Both the position numbers and the translations under genes were made by a program. Below the pieces are notes generated by a model. That model was not told where the DNA came from, searched no databases, and was given only the letters and a program-made list of their open reading frames with translations. Shown one piece after another: positions 18,158 to 24,687 of a DNA stretch of 43,445 bases. The first letter of the stretch is position 1. Each line of letters starts with the position of its first letter. The stretch comes from Nitrospirota bacterium (GTDB lineage: Bacteria > Nitrospirota > Thermodesulfovibrionia > Thermodesulfovibrionales > JdFR-88): assembly GCA_021789935.1 (NCBI GenBank), contig JAJYIR010000021.1, positions 1-43,445 of the forward strand. Direction: 5' to 3'.

Positions 18158-19063
18158 TTAGTTGCTGGAGCGTTGAACCATGGAGTAGTTGGCCTCATTG
18201 GCCAGAAATATATCCACGTTCTCCTGTGTGATAACGTCAATGCCTGTATCAATAGCGTGAGGCAGTTGAACGCCCAATGAGGCTTGCCACAACATCAGGA
18301 CTGACATCGAGCCTTGCATTCTCGGAATGGTTGCCGAGGAGGAATCGATTACACCTTCTTTAATTGCTTCGAGTATGGGCTTGATCCCGTCCATGCTTAC
18401 TACTTTCACCTTACCGGCCTTCCCGGCATTTTTGATGGCGGTTGCTATGCCTGCAGGACCGGAAGCATCGCAGCACAAATAACCACTTAGATCGGGATGC
18501 GATCCGAGAACAGCCTTTGCCTGTTGGCGAGCAGTCTCAATGTCGTCATTGTCAATGCCGCCGTCAACAACGGTTATGCCGGGATACTTCCTTAATACAG
18601 CTATCTGCGCTTCGAATCGTTCTTTATGGTTTGGTGCCGTGGGATATCCCTGCATTACAGCCACTTTGCCAGTGTATCCAATAAGCTTGACGAGGCGCTC
18701 GGCCGCAATAATCCCCTGCTGCGCAAAGTTGTTGCCAATGCTGGTGATGCTGGCATCTGGTGATGGTGAATCGAAAAGGACCACCGGAATAGCCAGCTCC
18801 CTGATGAGGTTTATTGCCGTCATGTGGCCTACCGCATCAACTGGATCTACGGCAATGCCACTCGGGCGGCTTCTGGCGGTCTTTTCCAGAATCGCGTTCT
18901 GTTGGTCTGCGTCGCAAATTGATGGTGGCATATAGTCGACTACGATCTCGGCGCCAAGTTCGCGGCTTAAGATTTCGGCCTGGACCTGTGCACCCTTATT
19001 TACCTGGTCGAACCAGGGATGAGCGACTTTAGGGACGATGACGAATCTAAGGGCTGTTGCCAT
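18158..19063 (-). CDS. orphan sugar-type solute-binding protein without signal peptide
   Basis: A 301-residue type-I periplasmic-binding-fold protein (Peripla_BP_4-like): FVIVPKVAHPWFDQVNKGA at the first strand and ligand lip, GIAVDPVDAVGH, GNNFAQQGIIAAERLVK, KVAVMQGYP, YLCCDASGPAGIATAI. Family members are normally exported and feed an ABC importer. Here no signal peptide precedes the fold, and no permease or ATPase gene is nearby. The start at 19063 has GGAGG upstream; an ATG at 19078 has none. It may have been truncated during transfer, or may act in the cytoplasm as a sensor. Ligand unknown. Confidence 0.8.
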   Translation of the reverse strand: MATALRFVIVPKVAHPWFDQVNKGAQVQAEILSRELGAEIVVDYMPPSICDADQQNAILEKTARSRPSGIAVDPVDAVGHMTAINLIRELAIPVVLFDSPSPDASITSIGNNFAQQGIIAAERLVKLIGYTGKVAVMQGYPTAPNHKERFEAQIAVLRKYPGITVVDGGIDNDDIETARQQAKAVLGSHPDLSGYLCCDASGPAGIATAIKNAGKAGKVKVVSMDGIKPILEAIKEGVIDSSSATIPRMQGSMSVLMLWQASLGVQLPHAIDTGIDVITQENVDIFLANEANYSMVQRSSN

Positions 19064-19220
19064 TTTCAAGTCCTCCATGAAGTAAGATATAGCCTTGAAA
19101 GCTATCTTTACAGTTGCATAAATTTAATATCCTGAAGTCTTCAAAACGTTGCTGGCAGCCGATTCACATCCCGCTTCCAAGGCAAAAGAGGAATTCACTG
19201 CCAGTGAACTACTCGTATTT

Positions 19221-19291
19221 GTCATTCCTGCAAGCGAAGCGCGCCGGGAATCCTTCCGAAGAGCCCAAGAAAAAATTCTGGCCGGAATGAC
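19221..19291. repeat. REP-like repeat bounded by GTCATTCC / GGAATGAC
   Basis: GTCATTCC (19221-19228) and its reverse complement (19284-19291) bracket 71 bases with an internal CCGGGAATCC half. The same ends bracket 22934-23087, and a half-element lies at 23180-23206, so it is a small dispersed family in this genome. Confidence 0.6.
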
Positions 19292-19448
19292 AACTTTTTA
19301 TGCAACGAAAGGGTTTCTATACCAGGACACCAGCAAATGGCTTGACCTGCTTACAACTTATCGCAAGGAATAAAGACTGTCAATCATGCTTGCAATTGAG
19401 TTGAAGAAATAAGAAGAAGGCGGATGGGAATGGTCGAACGGTAACAGA

Positions 19449-19478
19449 GCGAAAGCCGGGGGATTTCCCGGCCTTCGC
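19449..19478 (-). terminator. GC-rich hairpin downstream of the ClC gene
   Basis: GCGAAAGCCGGG pairs with CCCGGCCTTCGC across a short loop, with one mismatch-type wobble. It lies about 55 bases after the ClC stop codon on the minus strand. No long T-run follows, so it may be a factor-assisted terminator or only a transcript-end stabiliser. Confidence 0.45.
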
Positions 19479-19534
19479 TGACCGATTGGCTGCGTTGCGG
19501 ATGAAGGGGTATCGCGAAATTATTGACGTTTTTT

Positions 19535-20962
19535 CTAAGCTACCCTTGTGTCGTCGTCGTTCGCCTCGACGGCAGAAGACCTCAGGTGAAATGGCGTGGA
19601 GCCGGGCAATATCGTCCGGCGCACGGCGGCGGATGCGGCAGAGCCGTGTTCCCCCAACCCCAGGGCCTCCGTATAGACAGAATGGTGCCTGAGCAGGCTG
19701 CCCACAACGGAGGCGATAACGCATGCTGGCAGCGCTGCGAGTACTACATGATAGTTGTGCGTGGTCTCGAAAACCATGATGGCGGACATCGCTGGGGCAT
19801 GTGTGGTTGCCGCCAGCAGGCTGCCCGCACCGACCAGCATCCAGAGCGTCTGGGAATGGTCGGCCCAGGGTGTCAGCATCGTGTAACCGATGATCAGTCC
19901 CAGGGAGGCGCCGGTCACGAGGGTCGGAGTCAGAACGCCGCCGGGTATGCCTGCAGCGCTGGCAATCGTGACGGCGGCCAGCCGCAGCAGGAACACTGCC
20001 ACTATCGCGCTTAATGCCCAATGAGTGGACAGGAAGGACTGCATCACGCTGAAACCGTTGCCCCAGACCTCGGGCCGCGCAACTGACAGCAACCCGATGG
20101 CAAGTCCCGCCAGGCCCATGCGCAAGGGCAAAAAGGTGAACAGCGACTGGTAGCGGCGGTTTGACGTTTGGAGCAGCCACAGAAACACGGGACCGAACAG
20201 GCCAGCAGCCAAGCCCACGAGGGACGCGTCAAAGAGGTCGTTAAACCCTACCCGGGGCAAGACGTGCGCAATATAGAGCGGACCGGTAGAGAAGAGCGCC
20301 TCAGTGGTAAGCTCGGCGATCACGGCCGACACCAGGACAGCGCTTATTTCGCGGAGGGCCAGTCCGCCCAGAATGATTTCCGCGACGAACAGGGTGCCCG
20401 CTATCGGGGCATGATACGCACCCGCAAAGCCGGCTGCGGCGCCGCACGCGACGATCAGCCTGCGGTGGGATTCATCGGCACGAAAGATCCGCCCGAGGAG
20501 TGAGGAGGCCAGGGACGCAAACTGGATCATCGTCCCTTCGCGGCCGATCGTAATGCCCCCGCTAACGCCGATGAGCGAGGAACCCGTCCGGACGAGGTTC
20601 GGGCCCAGCGGCAGCACGCCGTCCGCCACATGCACCGCCTCCATGTATTCCGGCCCGCGCGGGCGCTTGATCCAGCGACGGCCCGCCCACATGGCCAGTC
20701 CGCTTGCGGTGCCGGCGATCGCCGGCACCGCAACGCGTGCCCATAACGGCAACGAGCGTGCGGCCGCAACCAGATGGTCATGCGAGGAATAGAAGCGGAC
20801 GATCGCGTACATCGTCGTGCGGAACAATTCAACGGCAAGGGAACCGACGAAGCCGACCGCTGCTGCGACGAGAAGCATCGGGACCATCGGATCAAGCCCC
20901 GGACTTAAAGGGGTTTCAGGGTGTTCCAGCCGGGGGAACTTTTTTGCGATCTTAAAAGTCAT
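19535..20962 (-). CDS. ClC-family chloride channel or H+/anion antiporter
   Basis: 475 residues with many membrane helices. The ClC filter segments are recognisable: GSSLIGVSGGITIGREGT (GREGP variant carrying the gating Glu), AAGFAGAYHAPIAGTLFVAEI, and GIPGGVLTPTLVTGASLG. The long charged C-terminal tail (about 430-475) is not a CBS pair. GAGGAG precedes the ATG. Very GC-rich codon choice and an accessory-gene setting beside the tRNA-Leu element suggest acquisition by transfer. Transported anion and channel versus antiporter mode are not determinable. Confidence 0.9.
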   Translation of the reverse strand: MTFKIAKKFPRLEHPETPLSPGLDPMVPMLLVAAAVGFVGSLAVELFRTTMYAIVRFYSSHDHLVAAARSLPLWARVAVPAIAGTASGLAMWAGRRWIKRPRGPEYMEAVHVADGVLPLGPNLVRTGSSLIGVSGGITIGREGTMIQFASLASSLLGRIFRADESHRRLIVACGAAAGFAGAYHAPIAGTLFVAEIILGGLALREISAVLVSAVIAELTTEALFSTGPLYIAHVLPRVGFNDLFDASLVGLAAGLFGPVFLWLLQTSNRRYQSLFTFLPLRMGLAGLAIGLLSVARPEVWGNGFSVMQSFLSTHWALSAIVAVFLLRLAAVTIASAAGIPGGVLTPTLVTGASLGLIIGYTMLTPWADHSQTLWMLVGAGSLLAATTHAPAMSAIMVFETTHNYHVVLAALPACVIASVVGSLLRHHSVYTEALGLGEHGSAASAAVRRTILPGSTPFHLRSSAVEANDDDTRVA

Positions 20963-21244
20963 GGCTTTCTCCTCAGCCCGCCGGCCGGAAGCGACTTCTC
21001 CCGCGCGGGTTTCTTCCTTAAACTCTAAAAAATATGCGATTTCCTAATCGTTACCGTGATGCAGCGAATGCCCGGTTGAACATTGGTCCAACTGCAATGC
21101 CAAAGTTCTTTTTCAACTAAACGTTCATTATACTTTTTGCGCCTTCCAAATTGCAACGGTTGATGGTCAGGTTTGTCAAGGTCTTCCTCCTGGGGATGAA
21201 GCGCGCCCAGAGCGCCATATTTCGAGGTGACTTTGATTTTATTG

Positions 21245-21298
21245 GTGCCGGTGGGGGGAGTCGAACCCCCACGAGGTTGCCCTCACCGGATTTTGAGT
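21245..21298. repeat. left copy of a 54-bp tRNA-Leu direct repeat (attachment-site scar)
   Basis: These 54 bases are identical to 24246-24299 and correspond to the 3' part of tRNA-Leu(CAA) from its 3' end through the anticodon loop. Sequence diverges immediately outside on both sides. It is the expected product of site-specific integration at a tRNA 3' end. Confidence 0.93.
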
Positions 21299-21468
21299 AC
21301 GAAAAAATTCTTGTTAGGCTGATTGTTAAGCCCTTGGAATTTAAGGGATTTACTTATCTTTCAACGGCTTTTCTTTTTTTCTAAGTTGGCGGGAGTTGGC
21401 CGGGATTGGGCCAGTTTTCAGGCCCGTGGGCACAAAACGGGCACAATTTAAGGCGGTTACGAGGGAGA

Positions 21469-21603
21469 TTAGGATTTTGGGGATTTAGAGACCGGTTTTT
21501 TCTCTACTTTTTTCTCCAAATCTTTTTTAACGGCCGCTTTTAGGGGCGCATAAAAATTTTTTTGTGCATAGGTCACTTCCTCAGCTCTATTAATTGTGCG
21601 CCC
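21469..21603 (-). pseudogene. short C-terminal gene fragment, unidentified
   Basis: The minus strand reads an open 44-codon Lys-rich stretch (INRAEEVTYAQKNFYAPL, then KKDLEKKVEKKPV) to a TAA at 21469-21471. It is preceded in frame by a stop at 21604-21606, so any gene is truncated at its 5' end. It lies just inside the left end of the tRNA-Leu element and might be a remnant of an element gene. I do not recognise the family. Confidence 0.3.
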
Positions 21604-21728
21604 TTAACAGGTGCACCTGATAACAGTTAAAAAAGACCTTGTAATGCAATGTGAAATTCTGGTAGAAATATAGCGGCTGGTTAGCGAGCCAATCAAGAAA
21701 AAATAAGAGATTGTCCCTCAATTTCTAT

Positions 21729-22217
21729 TTATATTGCCTTGAGCCAATCTGCTATTGCCTTTCTTTTTTCTATAGAAAAATCTCTATGCACATGATCGTA
21801 CAACCAACGGAGGGTCTTTTTTCGCAACTGGCTTCTCATTAATTCCTCTGCTTCCTGTATGACTACTTTTATTAGGCAAGGACATTTATCTGTAAATATA
21901 CTGGGATCATAAACAAAGATGTTTTTCTTACGAATTTCTGCACATCGAAAAAAAAAGGAAGGCCCTTCAATTGCCTCAATAATATCCCAAAAAGAGATAT
22001 CTTCCGCCCTTCGTGCCAACTTGTAGCCTCCCTTGACTCCGGCAATGGACCGGACTATTCCTGCTTTTTGTAGTTTTGTAAAAACCTTGGAAAGATACGT
22101 CTCTGTAATTCCATGCAATTTAGCTATTTCCCTGATTCCTATAGTTTTGTGGTCAGGTAGATCGACCATATAAAACAGTGAATGAAATGCATACTCAATT
22201 CCAACGCTAAATTGCAT
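21729..22217 (-). CDS. Rrf2 family transcriptional regulator
   Basis: 162 residues. The N-terminal winged helix-turn-helix (GIREIAKLHGITETYLSKVFTKLQKAGIVRSIAGVKGGY, residues about 26-66) is typical of Rrf2. The later segment has Cys residues at FRCAEI and DKCPCLI, giving C-X(about 19-20)-C-X-C, longer than the usual Rrf2 iron-sulfur spacing, so a cluster is possible but unproven. It is divergent from the FMN-binding protein gene across 139 bases that carry a palindrome, and probably regulates that gene and itself. The AT-rich composition differs from the flanking core genes. Confidence 0.93.
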   Translation of the reverse strand: MQFSVGIEYAFHSLFYMVDLPDHKTIGIREIAKLHGITETYLSKVFTKLQKAGIVRSIAGVKGGYKLARRAEDISFWDIIEAIEGPSFFFRCAEIRKKNIFVYDPSIFTDKCPCLIKVVIQEAEELMRSQLRKKTLRWLYDHVHRDFSIEKRKAIADWLKAI

Positions 22218-22277
22218 CGTAATATTCTCCCTTATACTCTCAAAGAATCGTAATAGCTTCCTCTGTCAATCAGTGCC

Positions 22278-22306
22278 TTGACTTTTATCTTACCATGCGC
22301 TATTAT
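22278..22306 (+). promoter_or_regulatory. sigma70-type promoter of the FMN-binding protein gene
   Basis: TTGACT (22278-22283), a 17-nt spacer and TATTAT (22301-22306) give a near-consensus promoter. The expected start is about 22313, 44 bases before the ATG, which has a strong AGGAGG. Confidence 0.75.
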
Positions 22307-22314
22307 GGATATCA

Positions 22315-22331
22315 AAGATATACGGTATCTT
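22315..22331. promoter_or_regulatory. palindromic operator candidate for the Rrf2 regulator
   Basis: AAGATA-TACGG-TATCTT is a perfect 6-5-6 inverted repeat at about +2 to +18 of the predicted transcript. A second, overlapping palindrome ATATC-AAA-GATAT lies at 22309-22321. The AAGAT half-site resembles the known half-sites of the Rrf2 member NsrR. Position predicts repression. Confidence 0.6.
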
Positions 22332-22356
22332 ATTTTGTTGAGCAGGAGGATCAGTT

Positions 22357-22731
22357 ATGTTCACTGACAAGTTTCTTGAAGTAATTGGCAAAGAAGGTGT
22401 TGTTTCCATTGTTTCATGTTCTGATAATGCTGCACATGTTGTAAACACCTGGAACAGTTATCTTGTAAGCCCAAACGATGGAAAGCTTTTAATTCCTGCT
22501 TATGCAATGCGAAAAACAGAGAAGAAAACACTTCAAAATAACAAAGTCTTGCTCACCGTCGGGAGTAAGGAAGTAAATGGCCTCAGAGGATGCCCTGGTG
22601 CCGGTTTTCTAATCGAAGGGACAGCAAAATTTATCTCCTCAGGTTCGGAGTTTGATTTGATGAAGGCTAAATTCTCCTTCTTAACTCGCGTTCTTGAAGT
22701 TACAGTAACTTCGATCAAACAAACGCTTTAA
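22357..22731 (+). CDS. FMN-binding split-barrel flavoprotein (Desulfovibrio FMN-bp-like)
   Basis: 124 residues of the pyridoxamine 5'-phosphate oxidase-like FMN-binding split barrel. Segments GVVSIVSC, HVVNTWNSYL, MRKTEKKTL, GCPGAGFLIEGTAKF and VTVTSIKQTL follow closely, from memory, the small FMN-binding protein of Desulfovibrio vulgaris, a homodimeric FMN carrier of about 122 residues. The role is redox or flavin-related; the substrate is unknown. Adjacency to an Rrf2 regulator suggests induction by a redox, nitrosative or iron-sulfur stress signal, which is inference. Confidence 0.88.
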   Translation: MFTDKFLEVIGKEGVVSIVSCSDNAAHVVNTWNSYLVSPNDGKLLIPAYAMRKTEKKTLQNNKVLLTVGSKEVNGLRGCPGAGFLIEGTAKFISSGSEFDLMKAKFSFLTRVLEVTVTSIKQTL

Positions 22732-22741
22732 ATCAAGAAGA

Positions 22742-22777
22742 CGAGACACGATTTTATGCCCAGCGTCTCGATTTTTT
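22742..22777 (+). terminator. intrinsic terminator after the FMN-binding protein gene
   Basis: CGAGAC (22742-22747) pairs with GTCTCG (22765-22770), followed by six T residues and a second T8 run. It begins ten bases after the stop codon. Confidence 0.7.
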
Positions 22778-22814
22778 AATTTTTTTTGCGGGACCGAAAA
22801 TAGGGGACAACCCC

Positions 22815-23149
22815 TAATGGCGCTAGTTTAAGGTTATTTGCATGAAAATCAGGTATGGAAAAGTTCTTCGGGGATTTCTGCGGGACCATCTCCTGGTAAG
22901 CATCTTTTTTCGGCTAAAATGCCTTTCAAGGCCGTCATTCCCGAGGACATTAATCGGGAATCCAGGGCCTTTTTTAATTTTTAAATCAATGGCAAACGAC
23001 GCTGGCCGGACTTGATTTTTTTACGGATAAAATCGGGCGCTTAAGCCTGCCCCCGAGCGCCTAAATCGGGGGACATGCGGGAATGACGAATAAAGGATGG
23101 AAACAAATACAATTCGATTATTGCCAGGCTGCTTAAACTAGCGCCATTC
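22815..23149. mobile_element. MITE-like element with terminal inverted repeats
   Basis: A perfect 17-bp inverted repeat (22816-22832 and 23132-23148, AATGGCGCTAGTTTAAG and complement) bounds 335 bases with no coding capacity. The direct repeat GGGACAACCCC abuts both ends (22804-22814 and 23150-23160), like a target-site duplication. Nested inside is a 154-bp unit bounded by GTCATTCCCG / CGGGAATGAC (22934-23087). Confidence 0.7.
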
Positions 23150-23607
23150 GGGACAACCCCCGAATTATTAAAAGTCGCTGGATTCCGCGTCGGGTCACGG
23201 AATGACGAAAAAAAGGCAAAAGGAGGGCGGGGCTACCTCGCCCCTATAACCCACCCCGGCCATTTGGCCACCCCTCCCCATAGGGGATTTTTAAGGAAAC
23301 GACGTAATTATTTCCATTTATAACCCTCACGATTTTGCCACCTTTGTTCCTCTCACTTTCTGTGAGAACTAATTTTTACTGTCTTACGGTTACTGCCTAA
23401 TAATAACGAAATCCAATGGCCATTTCCTTGCGGATAATAGGGGGCAGCCTTATCGACCCCAGGAATTGCTTCAAATGCTTCAGGCCTCGAACGTTTTCCT
23501 AAACTGCTTGCATGAACTCTTTAGATGGACAGCTCCACGGCCCGGCAGTTTATTATGAGGCTGGAGGGTTTTTTTTTAAAAAAAGAAGCCGGGAAGGGGG
23601 TTTTTAA
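23150..23607. other. gene-free interval inside the tRNA-Leu element
   Basis: About 460 bases. Contains a half REP-like sequence (23180-23206) and a GC-rich inverted stretch around 23224-23247 (GGCGGGGCTA ... CGCCCC). No frame with a start, ribosome-binding site and coding character was found before 23608. Confidence 0.5.
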
Positions 23608-24048
23608 ATGGCGTTTGATCATCTTGTCCCGCTGCTTGAAAAAAGTGAAAAAGTCCGGGAAAAAGACAGAAAAAAAGAGGCAAGGATCGAAGCGGAAAAA
23701 AGAGAACTGGCGAGGGCGCTCCTGGTTGCCGGACGCCCGTACAGGGAGGTGGCAGAGGCCCTGGACATAAGCGTGGGCAGCGTGCACAACATTATGAAGG
23801 AGTCCCGCGAGGGCCTGACGGGGCTTTTGAAAGAAACGAGGGCGCGGCTCGCCACTAAGTATCTTCTGCTTTCCGACCACATACTGGGCAGGATATCGGA
23901 CGCCGACATACTAAAGGCCTCACTGAAAGAGAAGGCCCTGGCATCGGCCATACTGGCGGACAAAGCGGTAAAACTCGAGTCGATGACCGCTTCGGCGGAG
24001 CAAGCGTCAGTCGCCGGCAATGACGGCAAGAGCGCGGGCGGGTCTTAA
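23608..24048 (+). CDS. HTH-domain protein, possibly phage terminase-small-subunit-like
   Basis: 146 residues. A charged N-terminal helix (about 8-35) is followed by a helix-turn-helix, GRPYREVAEALDISVGSVHNIMKES (about 43-67), then Leu/Lys-rich helices and a low-complexity Ala/Ser/Gly tail. AAGGGGG lies at a good distance before the ATG. The layout resembles small DNA-binding proteins of phages or plasmids (terminase small subunit or resolvase HTH), but no catalytic domain is attached. It sits near the tRNA-proximal end of the element, where an integrase would be expected. Exact family not recognised. Confidence 0.6.
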   Translation: MAFDHLVPLLEKSEKVREKDRKKEARIEAEKRELARALLVAGRPYREVAEALDISVGSVHNIMKESREGLTGLLKETRARLATKYLLLSDHILGRISDADILKASLKEKALASAILADKAVKLESMTASAEQASVAGNDGKSAGGS

Positions 24049-24146
24049 TCTCCATGGGACCGGGTGTTCAATGGTATTTGAACAAATTGGCTTAAAAAAG
24101 CGTTTAAAAACAGGAGGTTGGAATTTTCTATTTGAACAAAAACGTA

Positions 24147-24228
24147 AAATGGGCAGCGAGCGTCAAGCGAGCGAATCATGATAAATCAAAAAAATCCTAA
24201 CATTCGATGCCTAAAAGGCATAAAAAAG
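24147..24228 (+). repeat. dispersed 77-nt-class intergenic repeat, copy A
   Basis: Begins AAAATGGGCAGCGAGCG, continues AAGCGAGCGAAT and an A-rich middle, and ends in the small hairpin TGCCTAAAAGGCA. Matches copy B (25757-25815) and, on the opposite strand, the tandem copies at 39198-39350. Confidence 0.8.
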
Positions 24229-24245
24229 GGATGCGGTTTTCAAGA

Positions 24246-24299
24246 GTGCCGGTGGGGGGAGTCGAACCCCCACGAGGTTGCCCTCACCGGATTTTGAGT
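24246..24299. repeat. right copy of the 54-bp tRNA-Leu direct repeat
   Basis: Identical to 21245-21298. It forms the 3' portion of the intact tRNA-Leu(CAA), so integration preserved a functional tRNA gene. Confidence 0.93.
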
Positions 24300-24330
24300 C
24301 CGGCGCGTCTGCCAGTTCCACCACACCGGC
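24247..24330 (-). tRNA. tRNA-Leu (anticodon CAA)
   Basis: Complete type-II tRNA on the minus strand. The 7-bp acceptor stem pairs 24324-24330 with 24248-24254. The anticodon loop is CTCAAAA (anticodon CAA, codon UUG), and a long variable arm is present (TGAGGGCAACCTCG). CCA is not encoded. It serves as the integration site for the 3.0-kb element to its left. Confidence 0.95.
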
Positions 24331-24687
24331 TTGTGTGGATTTAAAGGATTTTTCCCTGTCCGGTCAAATCCCGTAAGCCTTCATTCTAGCAGAATTGTAG
24401 CACGAATCCAAAATCAGATATGAGAAAAAAGCCATGCCTTGCAACCTGATTTTATTTGCAATATTTTCTTCCCATCCCGTGGGTGCGTGCTCCTTTCTTC
24501 ACTGAGTTATTTTCTCACTCCATACCGGAGCACCCAATAAGGAGTTTTGGCTCCCAATTTGACAACCACGGGGGTATCTGATAACTAAAAAGTAGAAAAC
24601 CTTAAAAAAATAATTGCCGGGTTCCGGATGCACATCGGCGGATTAACTCATGCTGCAAAAAAGAACCTGACAGGGAGACCTTTTTAT
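24331..24687. other. gene-free interval upstream of the glycosyltransferase gene
   Basis: About 357 AT-rich bases. The only structure seen is an imperfect inverted repeat: GGGTGC..GTGCTCC (24481-24493) with GGAGCACCC (24527-24535) and a 33-nt loop. No gene, and no convincing riboswitch match. Confidence 0.5.

Larger units (their letters stand above)
19064..19534. other. gene-free interval between solute-binding protein and ClC genes
   Basis: About 470 bases separating two minus-strand genes. I see a REP-like inverted repeat (19221-19291) and a strong hairpin (19449-19478) but no convincing gene. A plus-strand frame of 74 codons at 19149-19373 is mostly translated repeat sequence and is not accepted. 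Confidence 0.6.
21245..24299. mobile_element. 3.0-kb element integrated at tRNA-Leu
   Basis: Bounded by 54-bp direct repeats whose starts are 3,001 bases apart. The intact tRNA-Leu(CAA) lies at the right end and the repeat scar at the left. Contents: a minus-strand gene fragment, an Rrf2 regulator divergent from an FMN-binding protein gene (both AT-richer than the surroundings), a MITE-like insertion and a phage-like HTH gene. No integrase is recognisable. It is either a decayed island or a small element mobilised in trans. Confidence 0.78.

Noticed and set aside
19149-19373. Plus-strand 74-codon frame in the interval before the ClC gene
   Set aside because: Its middle is the translation of a REP-like repeat, and it has no ribosome-binding site or family resemblance.
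21151-21384. Plus-strand 77-codon frame around the left att copy
   Set aside because: It runs through the tRNA-Leu fragment in antisense, a common artefact at tRNA-Leu genes.
21386-21468. Possible integrase remnant beside the left att copy
   Set aside because: No tyrosine-recombinase motif could be read in any frame; only a short unidentified fragment follows.
24481-24535. Imperfect inverted repeat upstream of the glycosyltransferase as a riboswitch or terminator
   Set aside because: The loop is 33 nt, pairing is interrupted, no T-run follows, and no known aptamer core was recognised.
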